A DNA stretch of 64,000 nucleotides from Patiria pectinifera (GCA_029964075.1 CM057135.1:8892863-8956862), one strand, 5' to 3'; positions 22,373 through 34,680 are shown, numbered from the stretch's first letter. Made by a program: numbers and translations. The notes: generated by a model from the letters alone, not told the origin.

Positions 22373-22646
22373 TTAATCATTTCCAAGTTGGATGTTGAGA
22401 CCATGTGGTTGAATAGTTCGAAGACGATTCATCCACACTTTCTCTCTGCTGAGGCGAACTGAGTCCTTGCGATGGCCAAGAGATTCAATGCCCTGCAAAA
22501 TCATATCAGAAATGGAGTGGTTAGGCAGGTTGAAGTGATGACCAACAGGGGTGTCTAGTTTCTTGGTGTTGACCGTTGACCGGTGGGCATAGAAACGCTC
22601 CTACATACCTACATACTGCACTCCACAGACCCTGCAAGAAATGTGA
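22373..22646 (-). pseudogene. GIY-YIG endonuclease half downstream of the MITE
   Basis: Minus frame after the insertion: HISCRVCGVQYVGM, a stop within it, then FYAHRST, DTPVGHHFNLPNHS, KVWMNRLRTIQPHGLN and a stop. This matches the C-terminal GIY-YIG domain of Penelope-like elements (Y..C..CG.QYVG, HFN..GH, E..WI..L.T..P.GLN), which nicks the target. When the MITE and one TA are ignored, the frame joins NVIY to this segment without shift. Confidence 0.8.
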
Positions 22647-22648
22647 TA

Positions 22649-22835
22649 CAGTCGAATCTCTTTAGTACAAACTCTGTTAATACAAAATTCAGGTTATAAC
22701 AAACATAAAGCCTTAGTCCCGACTGTGCATTTATGTGCACAATGAATGGGACTGATGTTCCTCTTAATACAAAATTCTGATATAACAAACAATTTGGCTA
22801 GGTCCGAACGAGTTTGTATTAACGAGACTCGACTG
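22649..22835. mobile_element. pogo/Tigger-like MITE, copy 1, TA target
   Basis: 187 bp. Starts CAGTCGAATCTCTTTAGTAC and ends GTATTAACGAGACTCGACTG, imperfect inverted repeats of about 27 bp, flanked by TA on each side. The interior repeats ttaatacaaaattc-type words. It resembles 60215-60390. Inserted in the Penelope endonuclease. Confidence 0.85.
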
Positions 22836-23296
22836 TATATTACATTAGAGGTGTTACAAGTGATGTTACCAATGGTTCTGTGGGTAGTGACAGAAGAGTG
22901 GCCAGAAAAGGAGTCAGACTCCTGGATATGAATCTGGCAGACAACACATCTGGAACTGCACTTGAAAGTACCATGCTGGTTGGGAGGGGATGCATCTAAG
23001 GATGGGACTTCAGCTCGAACAATCAGGTCCCGTATATTTCGAGGACGCCTGTAAGCCAATGTGGGGCAGTTGGGGATGGCGCGGGCAAGGCGATCTGAAG
23101 TATGGAGGATATGATGATTGTCATTAGTGATTTTGCGAAGGGGAGGGAGATTGGGGTGAAACGTGGTAACCAAGGGAATCATGGGTTTGGCCATGGCATC
23201 AGGGGCCTTTCCCGTGAGAGCTAGATTTCTGGGGATAGCTTTAGCTCTGGCAATGGCACGATGAACTTGGCGAGAGCTGTGACCCCTGGCCACCAA
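22836..23296 (-). pseudogene. Penelope-like connector between RT and endonuclease
   Basis: Encodes AIARAKAIPRN, PLVTTFHPNLPPLRKI and FRRPRNIRDLIVRAE-like text (here YRRPRNIRDLIVRAE), then a Cys cluster (FKCSSRCVVC) before the endonuclease, as in animal Penelope elements. The reading frame enters the GIY-YIG domain at NVIY, where the MITE at 22649-22835 interrupts it. Confidence 0.8.
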
Positions 23297-23339
23297 GTTG
23301 TTCCTCAGTATCTGTGTATGGCGGGAGAAATCGGAATCA

Positions 23340-24552
23340 TTAGAACAAATTCTTCTGAGTCTGAGTATGGCTAAACGCTATGCCAGTTTTGCAGTGCCTG
23401 GGGTGACAGCTAGAGGAGTGGAGGTACTGGTGGGTGTCTGTGGGTTTGGAATACAGGTCAGTGGTTAGTGAGTTGCCTTGCTTGCGGACGGTGACATCCA
23501 GAAAGTGGGTTTGGTGAGCCGAGAACTCCGACGTGAATTTGATGGTTCTGTTGAAGGAATTGATGTGGTTAGTGAAGGTCAAGAGACTGTCCTCATCACT
23601 GGTCCAGATGAAAAAAAACATCATCAATACATCTCCACCAGATCCAAGGGCGACATGGGGCCGAGGCAAGCATGCGTTCTTCGAGGTCATCCATGAAGAG
23701 GCAAGCCATGGAAGGGGCCATGCGAGTGCCCATTGCAGTGCCGTGTACCTGTAGATAGTGTTCACCAAGGAAGGAAAAATTGTTCTTCGTTAGTATAAGT
23801 CTCATGAGGGTGCCAACATCACTGATGGGAAGAGTCGTTTGTCCTGCCTTGGCCAGAGCCAAGGAGCAAGCACGAACACCCTCCTCATGTGGGATGTTGG
23901 TGTACAGAGATGAGACGTCGAAAGTCCCAATGATGGCTGTGCTGGGAATCTGGTCCTTGATTCCTTCAAGCTTGCGTAGGAAGTCTGGGGTGTCGTGAAT
24001 GTATGACGAAATCTGTGGGACAAGGGGTTTGAGAAAACTGTCAATGAACAGGGAGATGCGTTCCTTGGATGAGCCATTACCGGAGATGATGGGTCTACCG
24101 GGGTTGCCAGCCTTGTGAATCTTGGGTAGAAGGTAAAATATGGCAGTCCTACAATCACAGGGAGAAAGGAATTTGTGAGCTTTCTTGGACAACTGGTCAC
24201 GTGATCGCATATCGTCAAGTACCTGTAGTATATCTCGACAGAAAGTGCCTGTGGGGTCAGAGTCAAGGCGGGTATAGTTAGTGCGATTATCCAACCGGCG
24301 GTGGGCCTCATCAATGTACTGCTGACGATCCATGATGACCACAGCTGAACCTTTATCTGCTGGCTTGATGATGATGTTGGTGCGAGAGCGCAAGGAGTTG
24401 AGATCCAGGCGCTCCTCTCTGGGGAGATTATCATGAGTCCTGTGGGGGAAGTTGTCCGGGTTAGTGACTTGGGAATTGATAACTTGAACGTATGTCTCTA
24501 TGGCTGGCACACGATTCTTGGGGGGTACCCATGAACTCTTGACTCGAAAAGG
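23340..24552 (-). pseudogene. Penelope-like reverse transcriptase
   Basis: Main frame 23596-24510 plus shifted frame 23340-23768. Motifs: NIIIKPADKGSAVVIMDRQQ, YLLPKIHK, GRPIISGNGS, FDVSSLYTNIPHEEGV (first catalytic Asp) and GTAMGTRMAPSMACLFMDDL, then the Asp-Asp box, read as RCIDDVFF in one frame, followed in the other by FIWTSDEDSL. Downstream HQTHFLDVTV and DLYSKPTDTHQYLH are characteristic of the Penelope group. The register changes at the A-rich run after the Asp-Asp box (about 23610), so the copy cannot make RT unaided. Confidence 0.85.
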
Positions 24553-24964
24553 AACTAATTTTTAATAAATGAAAATAATGAAAATGAATAAAACCAACAC
24601 TAATGAGCAGAAGGATACAATTATGTAGTTTTGAAATCTAGAGTTACTCATTATTTTCATTATAATGTCAAATGCTAACTAGTCGTGCTGATACAACTTC
24701 AAGTAAATGTATCACTACATCAAAGTTATCATCAAATCTTGTGCAGTAACGGCAAAACAACAGGATGGAGCGTATGTCTTGCTTTCTAAGCCAAAGTTTC
24801 AGTTTTGAATCCTCTTCTGAAGTCGCCAGAGATTCAACCACACGTCCAGCAGATAAAGTAGCGGTGTAGATGATGTCGCATATATTCAAGGAAAGAGACT
24901 TGTGGATATTCTCTTCTAAGCCGATATGTCAACTTATCACTTCTGTAAAAAAAAAAATAGTAAA

Positions 24965-26094
24965 CTAGAAATGTTTGTGGACAAACACAAGCTGTTTCGG
25001 ATATTTGAAATACTCTGTGCACGTGATGAACAATCAGTGACATCACTGTAAATGTCATCTAGAACAGCACATTATAATATGTACATATGTCAAGTTACAA
25101 CCAAATCGAACACTTTAGTTCTGTAGATATAGACCAATAAAAGAATAAAATGCCCCTTTAAGGGACTTCACATGACATTTGATGATGATGTCACTTCAAT
25201 TTCCATCTATAACACATCCATGTGAATATGCATACCAAGTTGTAACCCAATCAGACTTGTACTTCCGAAGTTCAGTTCGAAGAAAAACGTGTACAAAACC
25301 AATAGGGAAATAATGCATCTTTAATGTGATGTAACCTGACACCTCATTACGCCACGATGACGAATTTCTTCTAGGACCATCTATGGGTAGTGGTCTAAGT
25401 GTGTACCACGTATATAGTCGATCAAATTTACGAAAGTGCCAAAGTGGAGCGTTTTAAAACGTGTACAAAACCTATAGGGAAAATGTGCATCTTTAATGTG
25501 AAGTAACGTGACACCTGATGACGTCACGATCACGAATTTCTTCAAGGACCATCTGTGGGTGATGGTCTAAGTGTGTACCAAGTGTAACGTCGATCGGATT
25601 TACGAAAGTGCCGAAATGGAGCGTTTTAAAACATGTACAAACCCTATGGGGAAAAATGTATCTTTAATGTGACGTAACCTGACACTTGATGACATCACGA
25701 TCACGAATTTCGTCTAGGACCATCTATGGGTGGTGGTCTAAGTATGAATTAAGTTTAAAGTCGATCGGATTTACGAAGATGCCAAACTGGAGTGTTTTAA
25801 AACGTGTACAAAACATATTGGAAAAAATGCATCTTTAATGTGACGTAACCTGACACCTGATGACGTCACGATCACAAATTTCTTCTAGGACCATCTGTGG
25901 GTGGTGGTCTAAGTATGTACCAAGTCTGAAATCAATCGGATTTTAAAAAAGTGGCAAAGTGGACTGGTAGAACAAACATGTGCTAAACCTATGGAGAAAA
26001 AGTCTGAAAAAGGAGAAAAAAAATAAGAACCAAGAAAAAAAAATCTTAACGAAAACAAGGGCTGTTTCGGTGTGTACACCGAAACAGCTAAATA
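24965..26094 (+). mobile_element. Helentron/pearl-like non-autonomous element with 171-bp core repeats
   Basis: The left part has a small palindrome (GTTTGT..ACAAAC, about 24972-24987), then gctgtttcgg. The core has about five tandem units of 171-172 bp from about 25140 to 26000 (landmark catctttaatgtg at 25315-25320, 25487, 25658, 25829). The right end is a near-perfect palindrome at 26061-26088 (GCTGTTTCGGTGT / ACACCGAAACAGC) followed by taa. Short ends, a tandem core and a 3' palindrome are the layout of pearl/Tsp-type elements of molluscs and echinoderms, now placed among Helentrons. No protein is encoded. Confidence 0.65.
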
Positions 26095-27589
26095 TATACA
26101 GGTTTAGTATCTGATGATCAAAAACAATGATTACTGTGGACGTGCTTTAGAAGAAAGAAAACAACTTGTTCAATCTAGAGTTAAATTACTAGAAGGATCA
26201 TGTGCCCGATCGTTTTGCCTTCAACTGTAAATATGTAAACATTGGTCGCTATTGAGAACCAACCTTTTCAGCTTCCAAAGCAATATCAAGAAGTTTTCAT
26301 TTTGAATATTCTATTAAAGTTTATTTCTGTTTGCACTCTGAATAACAATCAAAACATCTTACCGATATAAAGATCCAAGGCCAGTTCCTTCGGCTTCTAA
26401 ATCATTTCATGATTCCAACAGTTTAGCAAGCTGGGACATTCTCATGAAACTTAGTTGTTGATCGGGGTTGAACAGTCAGTCGCAGAACATATCCCTTTTC
26501 CTGACGTTCATCCTTTATATATATAGAATCAAATAGTAAATTCTATAAAAAGCTATTTTGCTATTTTATACAAAGGGAAAGACTACCCTCACACCTCCAT
26601 AAAAGTATCCTTCAACAATGGAGAAAGAGACTGCACAACATTTTTTATGGGATTTTGTGCAGTACCCGTTGTACTTTGGCATCTTAATGTTAGACATTTA
26701 TTTTCAGTGCCAGAGGTACTCGGTTTGAATCATGGAACAAAAAAACAAAAAAACCTTTTTTACTGGGTTTTTCAAATAAGATCTATTTGTCATTGAAGAC
26801 ATTTTTCTTCATTGACTTTAGAGAATTTTTCTAAAAGGAAACTAAAGTCCAAGAACCATTCGGTAAACAAGTGACGTACCCAACAGTCGAATGCAGTAGA
26901 GAAAAAAAGGGTTTTTTTTATAACCAGGAAACTGTTTTTCATTTTGAATGGTATCTTTGGCAAGAAAATAAAATTTTCCTATGCATTTTCAGTTGACGCC
27001 ATCCAAATCGATGCGGTTCTGTGCATTCACGGTGCATCGTGGTGACCACCAGCTTTGTTTTCGCATTCAGTTTTTATCATTTTTATCGTTGTGTCACCCC
27101 CAGTTTCCCTCAAAGAAATTAAAACCTTACCCTTAATTCAAGACAATATAACCCAAACATGGAGTTTTTGGTTCTCTTATGGGGCATATAAATACACAAT
27201 CGCCTTCATTATAATGACATGTAGGCCTACCTGCAACGGAAGTTCTGCTTGTTGTACTGTTTAAGCTTGTCCTTGAATTGAGGTTTTCATCGAAATCAAA
27301 ATCCTGGTTGAGTTTGTGTGCAGCATGACACAGTTATGTGGATAGGCCATTAAAAATAAAAGAAACTTGAACTTTGCCTGGAGCTTTTTTGGTGAAGAAA
27401 TCTGGGTCTCAGCTGAATTGTCTGGTTTGCGTTTTCTTGCAGCACCGAGACGTTTACTATCTATAAAAACCGCCACGGGTGAGGTCGGCCGGACGGACTG
27501 CCTTGTTTACATGCGCCGGTAGTACATACTGCATGTAGTACTGTACAGTACATACAGACATAGCACTATGATCCACTGCCCCACACATT
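26095..27589. other. Non-coding stretch
   Basis: No exon, terminal repeat or tandem array recognised. AT-rich. Confidence 0.5.
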
Positions 27590-28637
27590 AGTAGGGGGGC
27601 CAATGTACAAATTTGGGTTCCCGTCGAAATTTCATGTTAATTTATGGCACCATTATAAATGTAATCTTATGAGTCCTGAGAACAAGAAAAGTGACGTTGC
27701 CATTTTTTCCATTGACCTTTAGTGACCTTGACCTGAGGTCAAAGTTCATGGGTCATTTTCACCTAAAATTTGCCTTTCGGAAGGGTTTGCGAAGATTTTC
27801 GAGGCAAGTGAGCACATATTGTATTTGGTTGAGAGTTTCTCCATTATAATAAATGTTATCATAAATGTATTTATGGGTTTTGCTGAAAAAAACATGGAAA
27901 AATGTCACTTTTGCCCAAAAAGGGCCGGGTTGTTTGACAATCTCACGCAGATTCCGCAACCCCCCCACATGACCATCGAGTGACGAAAACTTATAAAACT
28001 TGGTACATGCATAGAAAAACATAACATGAACAAACCCAAGAATTTTCATGACTATGGGTTAAAGGGTTTTGGAATTACGGTTAATTAATTATTCATAAGC
28101 ACGTATGGTAATTCAAATGTGAACACTACGTAATGGGGAAATTCAGTTTTGACGGAGGGTAGTGTCAAAATATTTCGCTGCGCGGCAACCTGTGGTTCGA
28201 ATTTTATGTTTTTGGTATCAAAAGATGTGCAAGACTCGAGGCTAAAAAGTCAGGACAGCTCAGGCCGTGAAATAAATAACTTTTCAAGAGTATCGCGGAA
28301 AAAGTTGAAAGAGGGAAAATCTGCCCCCCTTTTAGGGCCAAAATATAACCAACCCTTGAGTGCCTGGCATCTAAATATGAAATGTTTTAAAGTGTCCTCT
28401 GCAGTACCACGCTCACACAGGGTGTTTGTCGGTTGAGGAAAATCCCCACTTCTTTTGGTGCAAGCCACTCCAGAGCGGAGGTGATTTAAGCACCTCCAGG
28501 TCTTCCATCCTGCATTGGATCCTGTAGGTAAGGCTTCTGCAGGCTTGATTGGCATCTCATGTAGTGGGGGAGACGACCCTGTAGTGGGGGAGACGACACC
28601 AGCCTGGCCAACCCAGGAGGAACACACTTGGGTCTTA
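27590..28637 (-). mobile_element. Jockey-like LINE B, 3' part (left of the Ty3 insertion)
   Basis: The minus frame 28250-28627 reads CSSWVGQAGVVSPTTGSSPP and then AGWKTWRCLNHLRSGVACTK and DTLKHFIFRCQAL, the C-terminal region of jockey-type LINE ORF2 (W...NRLR.G..R.K, Cys/His end motif). A 3' UTR runs to about 27590 and ends next to ggccccccta. The upstream half of the same LINE lies at 35328-37012 on the other side of the Ty3 element. The flank CTAT/ATAG is the Ty3 target duplication. Confidence 0.75.
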
Positions 28638-28641
28638 ATAG

Positions 28642-29255
28642 TGTAACGGAGACCCCTTTTTAAGGGCCACGCCCGCCAGTTAATAACACAAACTCAAGAA
28701 AATAATTCAACCAAACACAAACAATTTTTGGTCTCTGGGAAAAAGTACTAAAAAAATGAACGCTTTAATTTCTGAACTCTTGAATAAAGGTGAGATTGAC
28801 CAGGCTAGGTCCCCATGGCACTCGACCACATAGGGATTACATGTACGCAAAAGAAAACAAAAATTCAAACTTACAAGATTAAATAGAACTGCTGACGGAC
28901 GGCGGTAAATTATACAACATAATAAGGCAGGCTACATCATCAAGCTTCACAGTAGCAAATTATACAAACTATAGAAAATAAAGGACCGCCGCCCGCCGAG
29001 CTGCAGAGATGTGTCCCCAGCCAGTGTTCAGTTGAAATGCCTCCCCCAGTGCTAGTCGCACGGGCCTTATATACCCTTCGAGCAGACAATCAGTGGAATG
29101 TAAAAAATCCATTGTACCTATTATACTTAACATCAATAGGCATGGCCCAGCGCCCCAAAAAGGAATGTGCCATCACAATGAACATACCAACAGCTGGGCA
29201 CATTACTTAAAACTCTGTCTTTATAGCCCAGCACCCAGAGACCTTTTTTGTTACA
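28642..29255 (-). repeat. Ty3/gypsy 3' LTR
   Basis: 614 bp. Minus strand begins TGTAACAAAAAAGG and ends GTTACA. A TATATAAGG box lies at about 29067-29075. Nearly identical to 34709-35323; a one-base A-run length difference and a C/A substitution (atgaacgc vs atgaacac) are visible. Confidence 0.95.
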
Positions 29256-29270
29256 TTACCCTCCCCACTG
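29256..29270 (-). promoter_or_regulatory. Polypurine tract of the Ty3 element
   Basis: Minus strand cagtggggagggtaa directly before the 3' LTR. It is purine-rich and correctly placed for plus-strand DNA priming. Confidence 0.8.
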
Positions 29271-29541
29271 AAGAAGGCGTGTCCTCGCGCCTTAATGTTA
29301 CTATAAATACGTATAATAATATGCACATAAATGGCAGTTTCCTTGCAGAAGTTTGCATAAAAAACTATGAATTGATCCAATACTGAAAGTGTAAGAGATC
29401 ACATAGTGATAAATTACTGTTCGAAAAGCAGGTGATGAATTGTAATCGCAAAGCTTGGTGAAATGCAATTCTAGTGTCCGCATTGGTCTGCAGCCCAATA
29501 GGCACAGTTAAATATTGACAATTTCATCGCCAAGGAACAGT

Positions 29542-32500
29542 TCATATCACGTAGTTTCCAGTCTGCATCCAGGCAGGAGGTTTACGCTGGCGACATGGAC
29601 GACATGGCCGGCCGGTCCAATCATCCATGTTGTTCAGTTGTTCCTGTTCTAGATCTTCGTGAGTAATCTCTGTAGATCCATCTGCTTGCTGTGCTCTGAC
29701 TTCCGAGTCGGAGAACGTTCCACTCCCATCGCTTGGGCCTTGGCCTTCTGGCGCTGGACTCCTGTCCACCTCAGGCTCTGTCCCGTTAGATGCACCTTGA
29801 GGAGTCCCATCTCTCTCAGAAAAGTCAAAGTGTCCAGATGCAGTACTCCCTTCCCTCTCTGGTGTGGCCATGATGTCTTCATATCCTGCAGTCGAAAGCT
29901 GCTCAGAAGAACTTGAATGACAAGGCTTAAGTCTATCAAAATGAACAATGATTCGGTAACCAGTTTTCACATTTTTGATTCTATACACAGCATCAGAAAT
30001 ACGTTTAACAATTTCATACGGTCCTGTCCAGTATGACTGTAATTTAGGGCTCAAGCCAACTTTTCTCAAAGGCCTATACAGCCAAACCCTGTCTCCTGCA
30101 TTATATGGATTTCCTTTCAGTTTTGCATCATACAAACGTTTTCGACGTTTCTGTTCACCTTTGATATGTTCTCGAGCCATCTCAAAAGCTTTTTGCATAC
30201 GGTTGTACACTTCAGAAGCATACGTCTCTGAATTTGAATACTCATTTTCAGTACGGGGGTTTGCAACCATGAGATCCAAAGGCAACATAATTTCTCTACC
30301 GAACATCATTCTGTTGGGGCTAACACCGGTTGTTTCCTGTTCACTAGCCCTATAACTCATCATGACATAAGGTATATGTGTATCCCAATCGGTATGATCT
30401 TCACAAACATACATGCTAAGCATAGTTTGGATGGTTCTATTAAATCTTTCGACTAGACCGTCTGACTGTGGATGATAAGCTGTAGTTCTTGTTTTGTTAA
30501 TATCCAACAATTTACATACACTTTGAAACAAACCACTCTCAAAGTTTGAACCTTGATCTGTATGAAGGTTTAGGGGGACACCATACCGACAAATAAATTG
30601 CTCTACAAGTACCTGGGCTACAGTCTCCGCCTCTTGATTTCTCAGAGGGTATGCTTCGGCCCATTTGGTAAAATAATCCATCACCACAAGTATATACCGA
30701 TTGCCTTTTTTTGTACGTGGCAATGGGCCAAGAATATCTAAGGCAATCCTTTCAAATGGGGCTCCCACAAGTGACTGCTGAAGTGCACTGTGCAACTTTG
30801 GGGCCGGCATTTTTCTCTTGGCACAACTTTGGCATTGTTTAATCCAGCTGGCTACATCATTTCGGTAACCAATCCAATAAAAGGACCGCTGAACTTTACT
30901 GAAAGTTTTAGTTCGGCCTAAATGGGCCCCTGATCTGACATTATGTGCTGCATACAAAACCTTCTTTCGCAAAGATCTAGGCACAATAACTTGCAAGAAT
31001 GACGACAATTTGTTCTCAAATCGCCTATACAGAATACCTTCTTTCAACTCGAGTTGATCCCAAAGGTACCAATAACCTTTTGTCTCTCGGCTGTGACCTG
31101 CGATCGAGCTGCCAGGTGGCCTCTCCACACAACTCTTTTTCCACTGGATGATTGGAGCCAACGCTTCATCTTTCTGCTGGGCCTCCTGTAGCTCGACCAG
31201 GTCCCAACCTGCAAAGACAGTGCTTACAGAAAAACTGGTAAGTTTCACATGGTTGATTGCATTTTCTGGAAACTTATCAAAAGGCATTCTGGAGAGTGAA
31301 TCTGCGTTTTTGTGTTGGCTACCTGGTCTGTAACTAATTTCATAGTCAAAAGCACTCAAAATTTCAATCCACCTGGCCAACTGTCCTTGTGCATCTTTAA
31401 AATTACACAGCCACCGTAACGAACCATGGTCAGTGCGTATTTTGAATTTCCTTCCATACAAATAATGTCTGTAATATTTCACAAAGTGGACAACTGCTAG
31501 CAACTCTTTCTTAGTCACACTATAATTTTTTTCGCTTTTTGACAGCTTACGACTACTGTAACCAATCACTCTTTCTTGCCCTTCTTGAATCTGAGAAAGA
31601 ACTCCACCAATACCTTGGTCACTAGCATCTGTATCTAATATGAATGGTTCCGAGAAATCTGGAAACGTTAGGACACTTGCTGAAGTGAGGTGGTTCTTTA
31701 ATTCACGAAATGCATTGTCGCATTCGGCAGTCCAATTAAATCGGACATCTTTGTGTGTTAACTTGTGAAGTGGGGCTGCAATATGAGCAAAGTTTTTCAC
31801 AAAGCGTCTATAATAGGAACATAGACCTAGAAAGCTACGAACTTCTTTGAGATCACATGGCGTTGGCCAGTCTAGTATTTTGTGAATTTTATCGGGATCT
31901 GTTGACACTCCATCACTGGACACCACATGTCCCAAGTACAAAACTTGCTTCTGGTACAAATGACACTTTTTGGGCTTTAATTAAAGCCCTGCTGAGGACA
32001 GTCTGTTAAAAAATTCACTCAGCCGAGATGAATGTTCTTCGAAAGATGGAGCAAAAATCAAAATGTCATCAATGTATACTAAACAGGTCTGCCAATGTAA
32101 TCCTGCTAATACACGTTCCATTAATCTCTCAAATGTACTAGGGGCATTACAGAGCCCAAAAGGCATTACATTAAATTCATAAAGGCCAGTCCCTGTAGTG
32201 AAAGCTGTTTTACTCTTATCTTGGGGGTTAACTTCTACTTGCCAGTAACCGCTGGCCAGGTCTAAAGACGAAAACCACTGTGAACCAGACAGAGCGTCAA
32301 GGCTATCATCAATGCGAGGAAGAGGATAAGAATCCTTGTATGTTACCTCATTCAATTTTCTATAATCAACACAAAACCTAGCAGATCCGTCCTTTTTCTT
32401 AACTAGTACAACGGGACTTGCCCATGGACTATTGGATGGAGAAATTACGCCCTTATGTAATATATCATCAACCTGTTTTTGTGCTTCAGCTCTCTGATGA

Positions 32501-33417
32501 TGAGGTAAACGACGAGCAGGTTGTCGCTTAGGGTGAGCATCTCCAGTTTCTATGTCATGATACACTACATTGCTACGACCAAGCTCACCTGATTTTGAAA
32601 ACACATTTTGATTGCTGCTCAACATATCTCTCAATTTACCTTTTTGTTCGTGAGTTAACTCTTTAGAGCATCGCTCATACATTTCTTGTAATTCAGAATC
32701 TATCTCAGGTTTGACACAATCAGTTTGTTCACCACTGTCTATTTCAGTTACTGGATGGAGGACAGCCACATGAGTGTCTTTGTAAATAGTTGATGGTTCA
32801 CTTTTCAAGTTCAACAACCGAATTGGCACATGATTATTTTTACCGACATAAGAGAACGTTCGACCTATCAACATATTGTTGTCTTTAGCCACAAAACGTC
32901 CGGTTGGCTCCATCAACCCTTGCTTTATGCCTATTTTTCTGACATGCAATTGTCCCGGTATTATGACTTCTTGTCCTTGCGGAATTGTTATCGTCTCTGC
33001 TACCGAAACTCTACAACAACCGTCAGTTACAACATTCTCCAAAGATATAGAAACTTCATATGTCCCAAATCTTAGCTTTTTCTTAGGTAAATCTAAGACT
33101 CCTCCGTTACACGAAAGAAAATCCAGACCTAAGATACCAGCCTGAGTAATAGGGGCAACATAAATCGAGTGGCGCCTAACCAATTTACCAACTTTGATCA
33201 CTATCTCAGCACATCCTACTACATCTAAGGCTGTACCTTCGGCAGCTATGATCGACTTAGTACATACATGCAGTGTCTGCCTTATGTTTTGAGGCAGTAA
33301 CTCCCACATTTGCGGGTGTAAAATAGTTACCGAAGATCCTGTGTCAACCAAAAACTTAACATGTACGCCATGAACGCTACCATTAACAAAGATGGTACTC
33401 TGGGCCTGACCGTTCAC
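29542..33417 (-). CDS. pol: Ty3/gypsy pol: protease, RT, RNase H, integrase
   Basis: Starts one base inside the gag stop in the -1 register (GTG start), so it is probably expressed by -1 frameshifting. Protease FLVDTGSSVTIL at about residue 25. RT: FCVDYRKLNEVT, FSSLDLASGYWQ, LCNAPSTFERLM and the catalytic YIDDILIF. A TAA at 31981-31983 then interrupts; the same register continues. RNase H: LDTDASDQGIGGVLSQ and RTDHGSLRWL. Integrase: HHCC zinc site (H..H..C..C near CQSCAKRK), then DILGPLPRTKKGN, HTDQGSNFES and the Glu in HPQSDGLVERFNRT. GPY/F module: YWTGPYEIVKR. There is no chromodomain; a hydrophilic acidic tail ends near 29542. Apart from the stop the enzyme motifs are intact. Confidence 0.95.
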
Positions 33418-34580
33418 TAATTCTGGCTGGGCACCGACCCCATGCTCAGCCGAACCGAGTTTTCCTGTGGTGTTGTGAAACCATTTTCACCCTGCACTAT
33501 TTCTGACTGTTTATTTGGACACTGAAAATGCCTATGCCCTTCCTGTTTGCAATTCCAACAAATTAAAGGTCGTTTAGGTTTGCTAGCCTTACTCTGCTTA
33601 AAGGCCAACTGAAACTCCTTCACTGTCTGTTCTAACTGTTCAATCTTGTGTTTAAGCTCACTGTAATCCTGACTATTGGATGTCGGTAATTCGGCAGTCT
33701 TGCTTTGACAGGCATTGGCACCCATCCTCTGAAGAAAATTTGCTTTGTTGTACTTAACCTGGAAAAAGGCCTCTTCTTCTAAAGCTACTGTAAGAGCAGC
33801 CCCTAAGTCCTTTGGTTTGGTTCTACGAACCTGCATTCTAACATCAGGAGAGTCTAATGCCTCAATAAAATAATCTCTACCCAGCTCTTCTCGCAAAACA
33901 GCAGATAAATCCGGGTATGCCTTAGATACAAGTCTACGAATATCACTAGCTAACTCAGGTAAAGCTTCACCCTTTTTACGTGACCGTACCTTAAGTTGGG
34001 CCCTAAACAAACCCGTTTGTCCTTGTGGCGAAAATCTCTCTTTCAATGCCTTGACAACATTCTCTAAGCACAATTTGCTGGTTTCCGGTAAGTCTGTATA
34101 AACCTGTAGGGCTGGGCCCCTTAACCTAACTGCGAGGAATTTAGTTTTTTGTTCCTCAGTCCAACCATTTATCTGACAACATAAATTCAAATTTGTTAGC
34201 CAATCCTCAAGGTTGGTCTTGCCATCATAATTGTCAGGTTCTACAACTGGTTTCTTTGGTTTTACAACAGACTGCAAGGCACTACCATTATCTTTATGTA
34301 CATTTTCTCTACAAATCCTATCACATGTATTTGACAGAGACTTTGGCAAATCATTGAATTCAGTATCAGGAGTACTATGTACAAAAGACCGAATGCCCGG
34401 GGTTTGTGTCTCAGCTCTGCCCATGGGGGAGGGCATCTGGCTGGGGACTTTAACTCCCATGGGCTGCGTCGACGCTAGCCGAGTCAATCTCTTACTTTCA
34501 GCTTCAATTGCTGCAATTTGTTCTTCTAATGTAGCTATGGTTTGGTCTAACTGACCAGTCAACTCTCTCCTGGAACTCAT
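33417..34580 (-). CDS. gag: Ty3/gypsy gag
   Basis: 387 codons from ATG. An N-terminal coiled-coil (ATLEEQIAAIEAESKRL, residues about 16-32) is followed by a linker, then a retrotransposon gag capsid-like region (NYDGKTNLEDWLTNL, FLAVRLRGPALQVY, LKERFSP) at about 115-230. A second coiled segment and one CCHC knuckle (CWNCKQEGHRHFQC, about 338-351) for RNA binding complete it. It ends TAG overlapping the pol start. Complete and without stops. Confidence 0.93.
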   Translation of the reverse strand: MSSRRELTGQLDQTIATLEEQIAAIEAESKRLTRLASTQPMGVKVPSQMPSPMGRAETQTPGIRSFVHSTPDTEFNDLPKSLSNTCDRICRENVHKDNGSALQSVVKPKKPVVEPDNYDGKTNLEDWLTNLNLCCQINGWTEEQKTKFLAVRLRGPALQVYTDLPETSKLCLENVVKALKERFSPQGQTGLFRAQLKVRSRKKGEALPELASDIRRLVSKAYPDLSAVLREELGRDYFIEALDSPDVRMQVRRTKPKDLGAALTVALEEEAFFQVKYNKANFLQRMGANACQSKTAELPTSNSQDYSELKHKIEQLEQTVKEFQLAFKQSKASKPKRPLICWNCKQEGHRHFQCPNKQSEIVQGENGFTTPQENSVRLSMGSVPSQN

Positions 34581-34586
34581 CTTGGT

Positions 34587-34622
<36 letters not shown>

Positions 34623-34680
34623 GGAGAGACAAAAGCAAAGGATCAAGAATAAAAAAATGTAATTTAAATGGTGGGCAAAA

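Larger units (their letters stand above)
21951..24552 (-). mobile_element. Penelope-like element (RT plus GIY-YIG endonuclease), interrupted
   Basis: Minus strand: Penelope-type RT (24552 to about 23345), connector (23296 to 22836), and GIY-YIG endonuclease split by a MITE and ending at a stop at about 22373. The 3' end carries a hairpin motif at 21951-21990. The 5' part before the RT (NIIIKPADKG motif) is short, so the element is 5'-truncated or its N-terminus is elsewhere. A frameshift lies between 23596 and 23768 inside the RT. Inactive copy. Confidence 0.85.

Noticed and set aside
24900..26100. CRISPR-like array
   Set aside because: Units of 171 bp without short repeat/spacer structure, in a eukaryotic transposon-like context.
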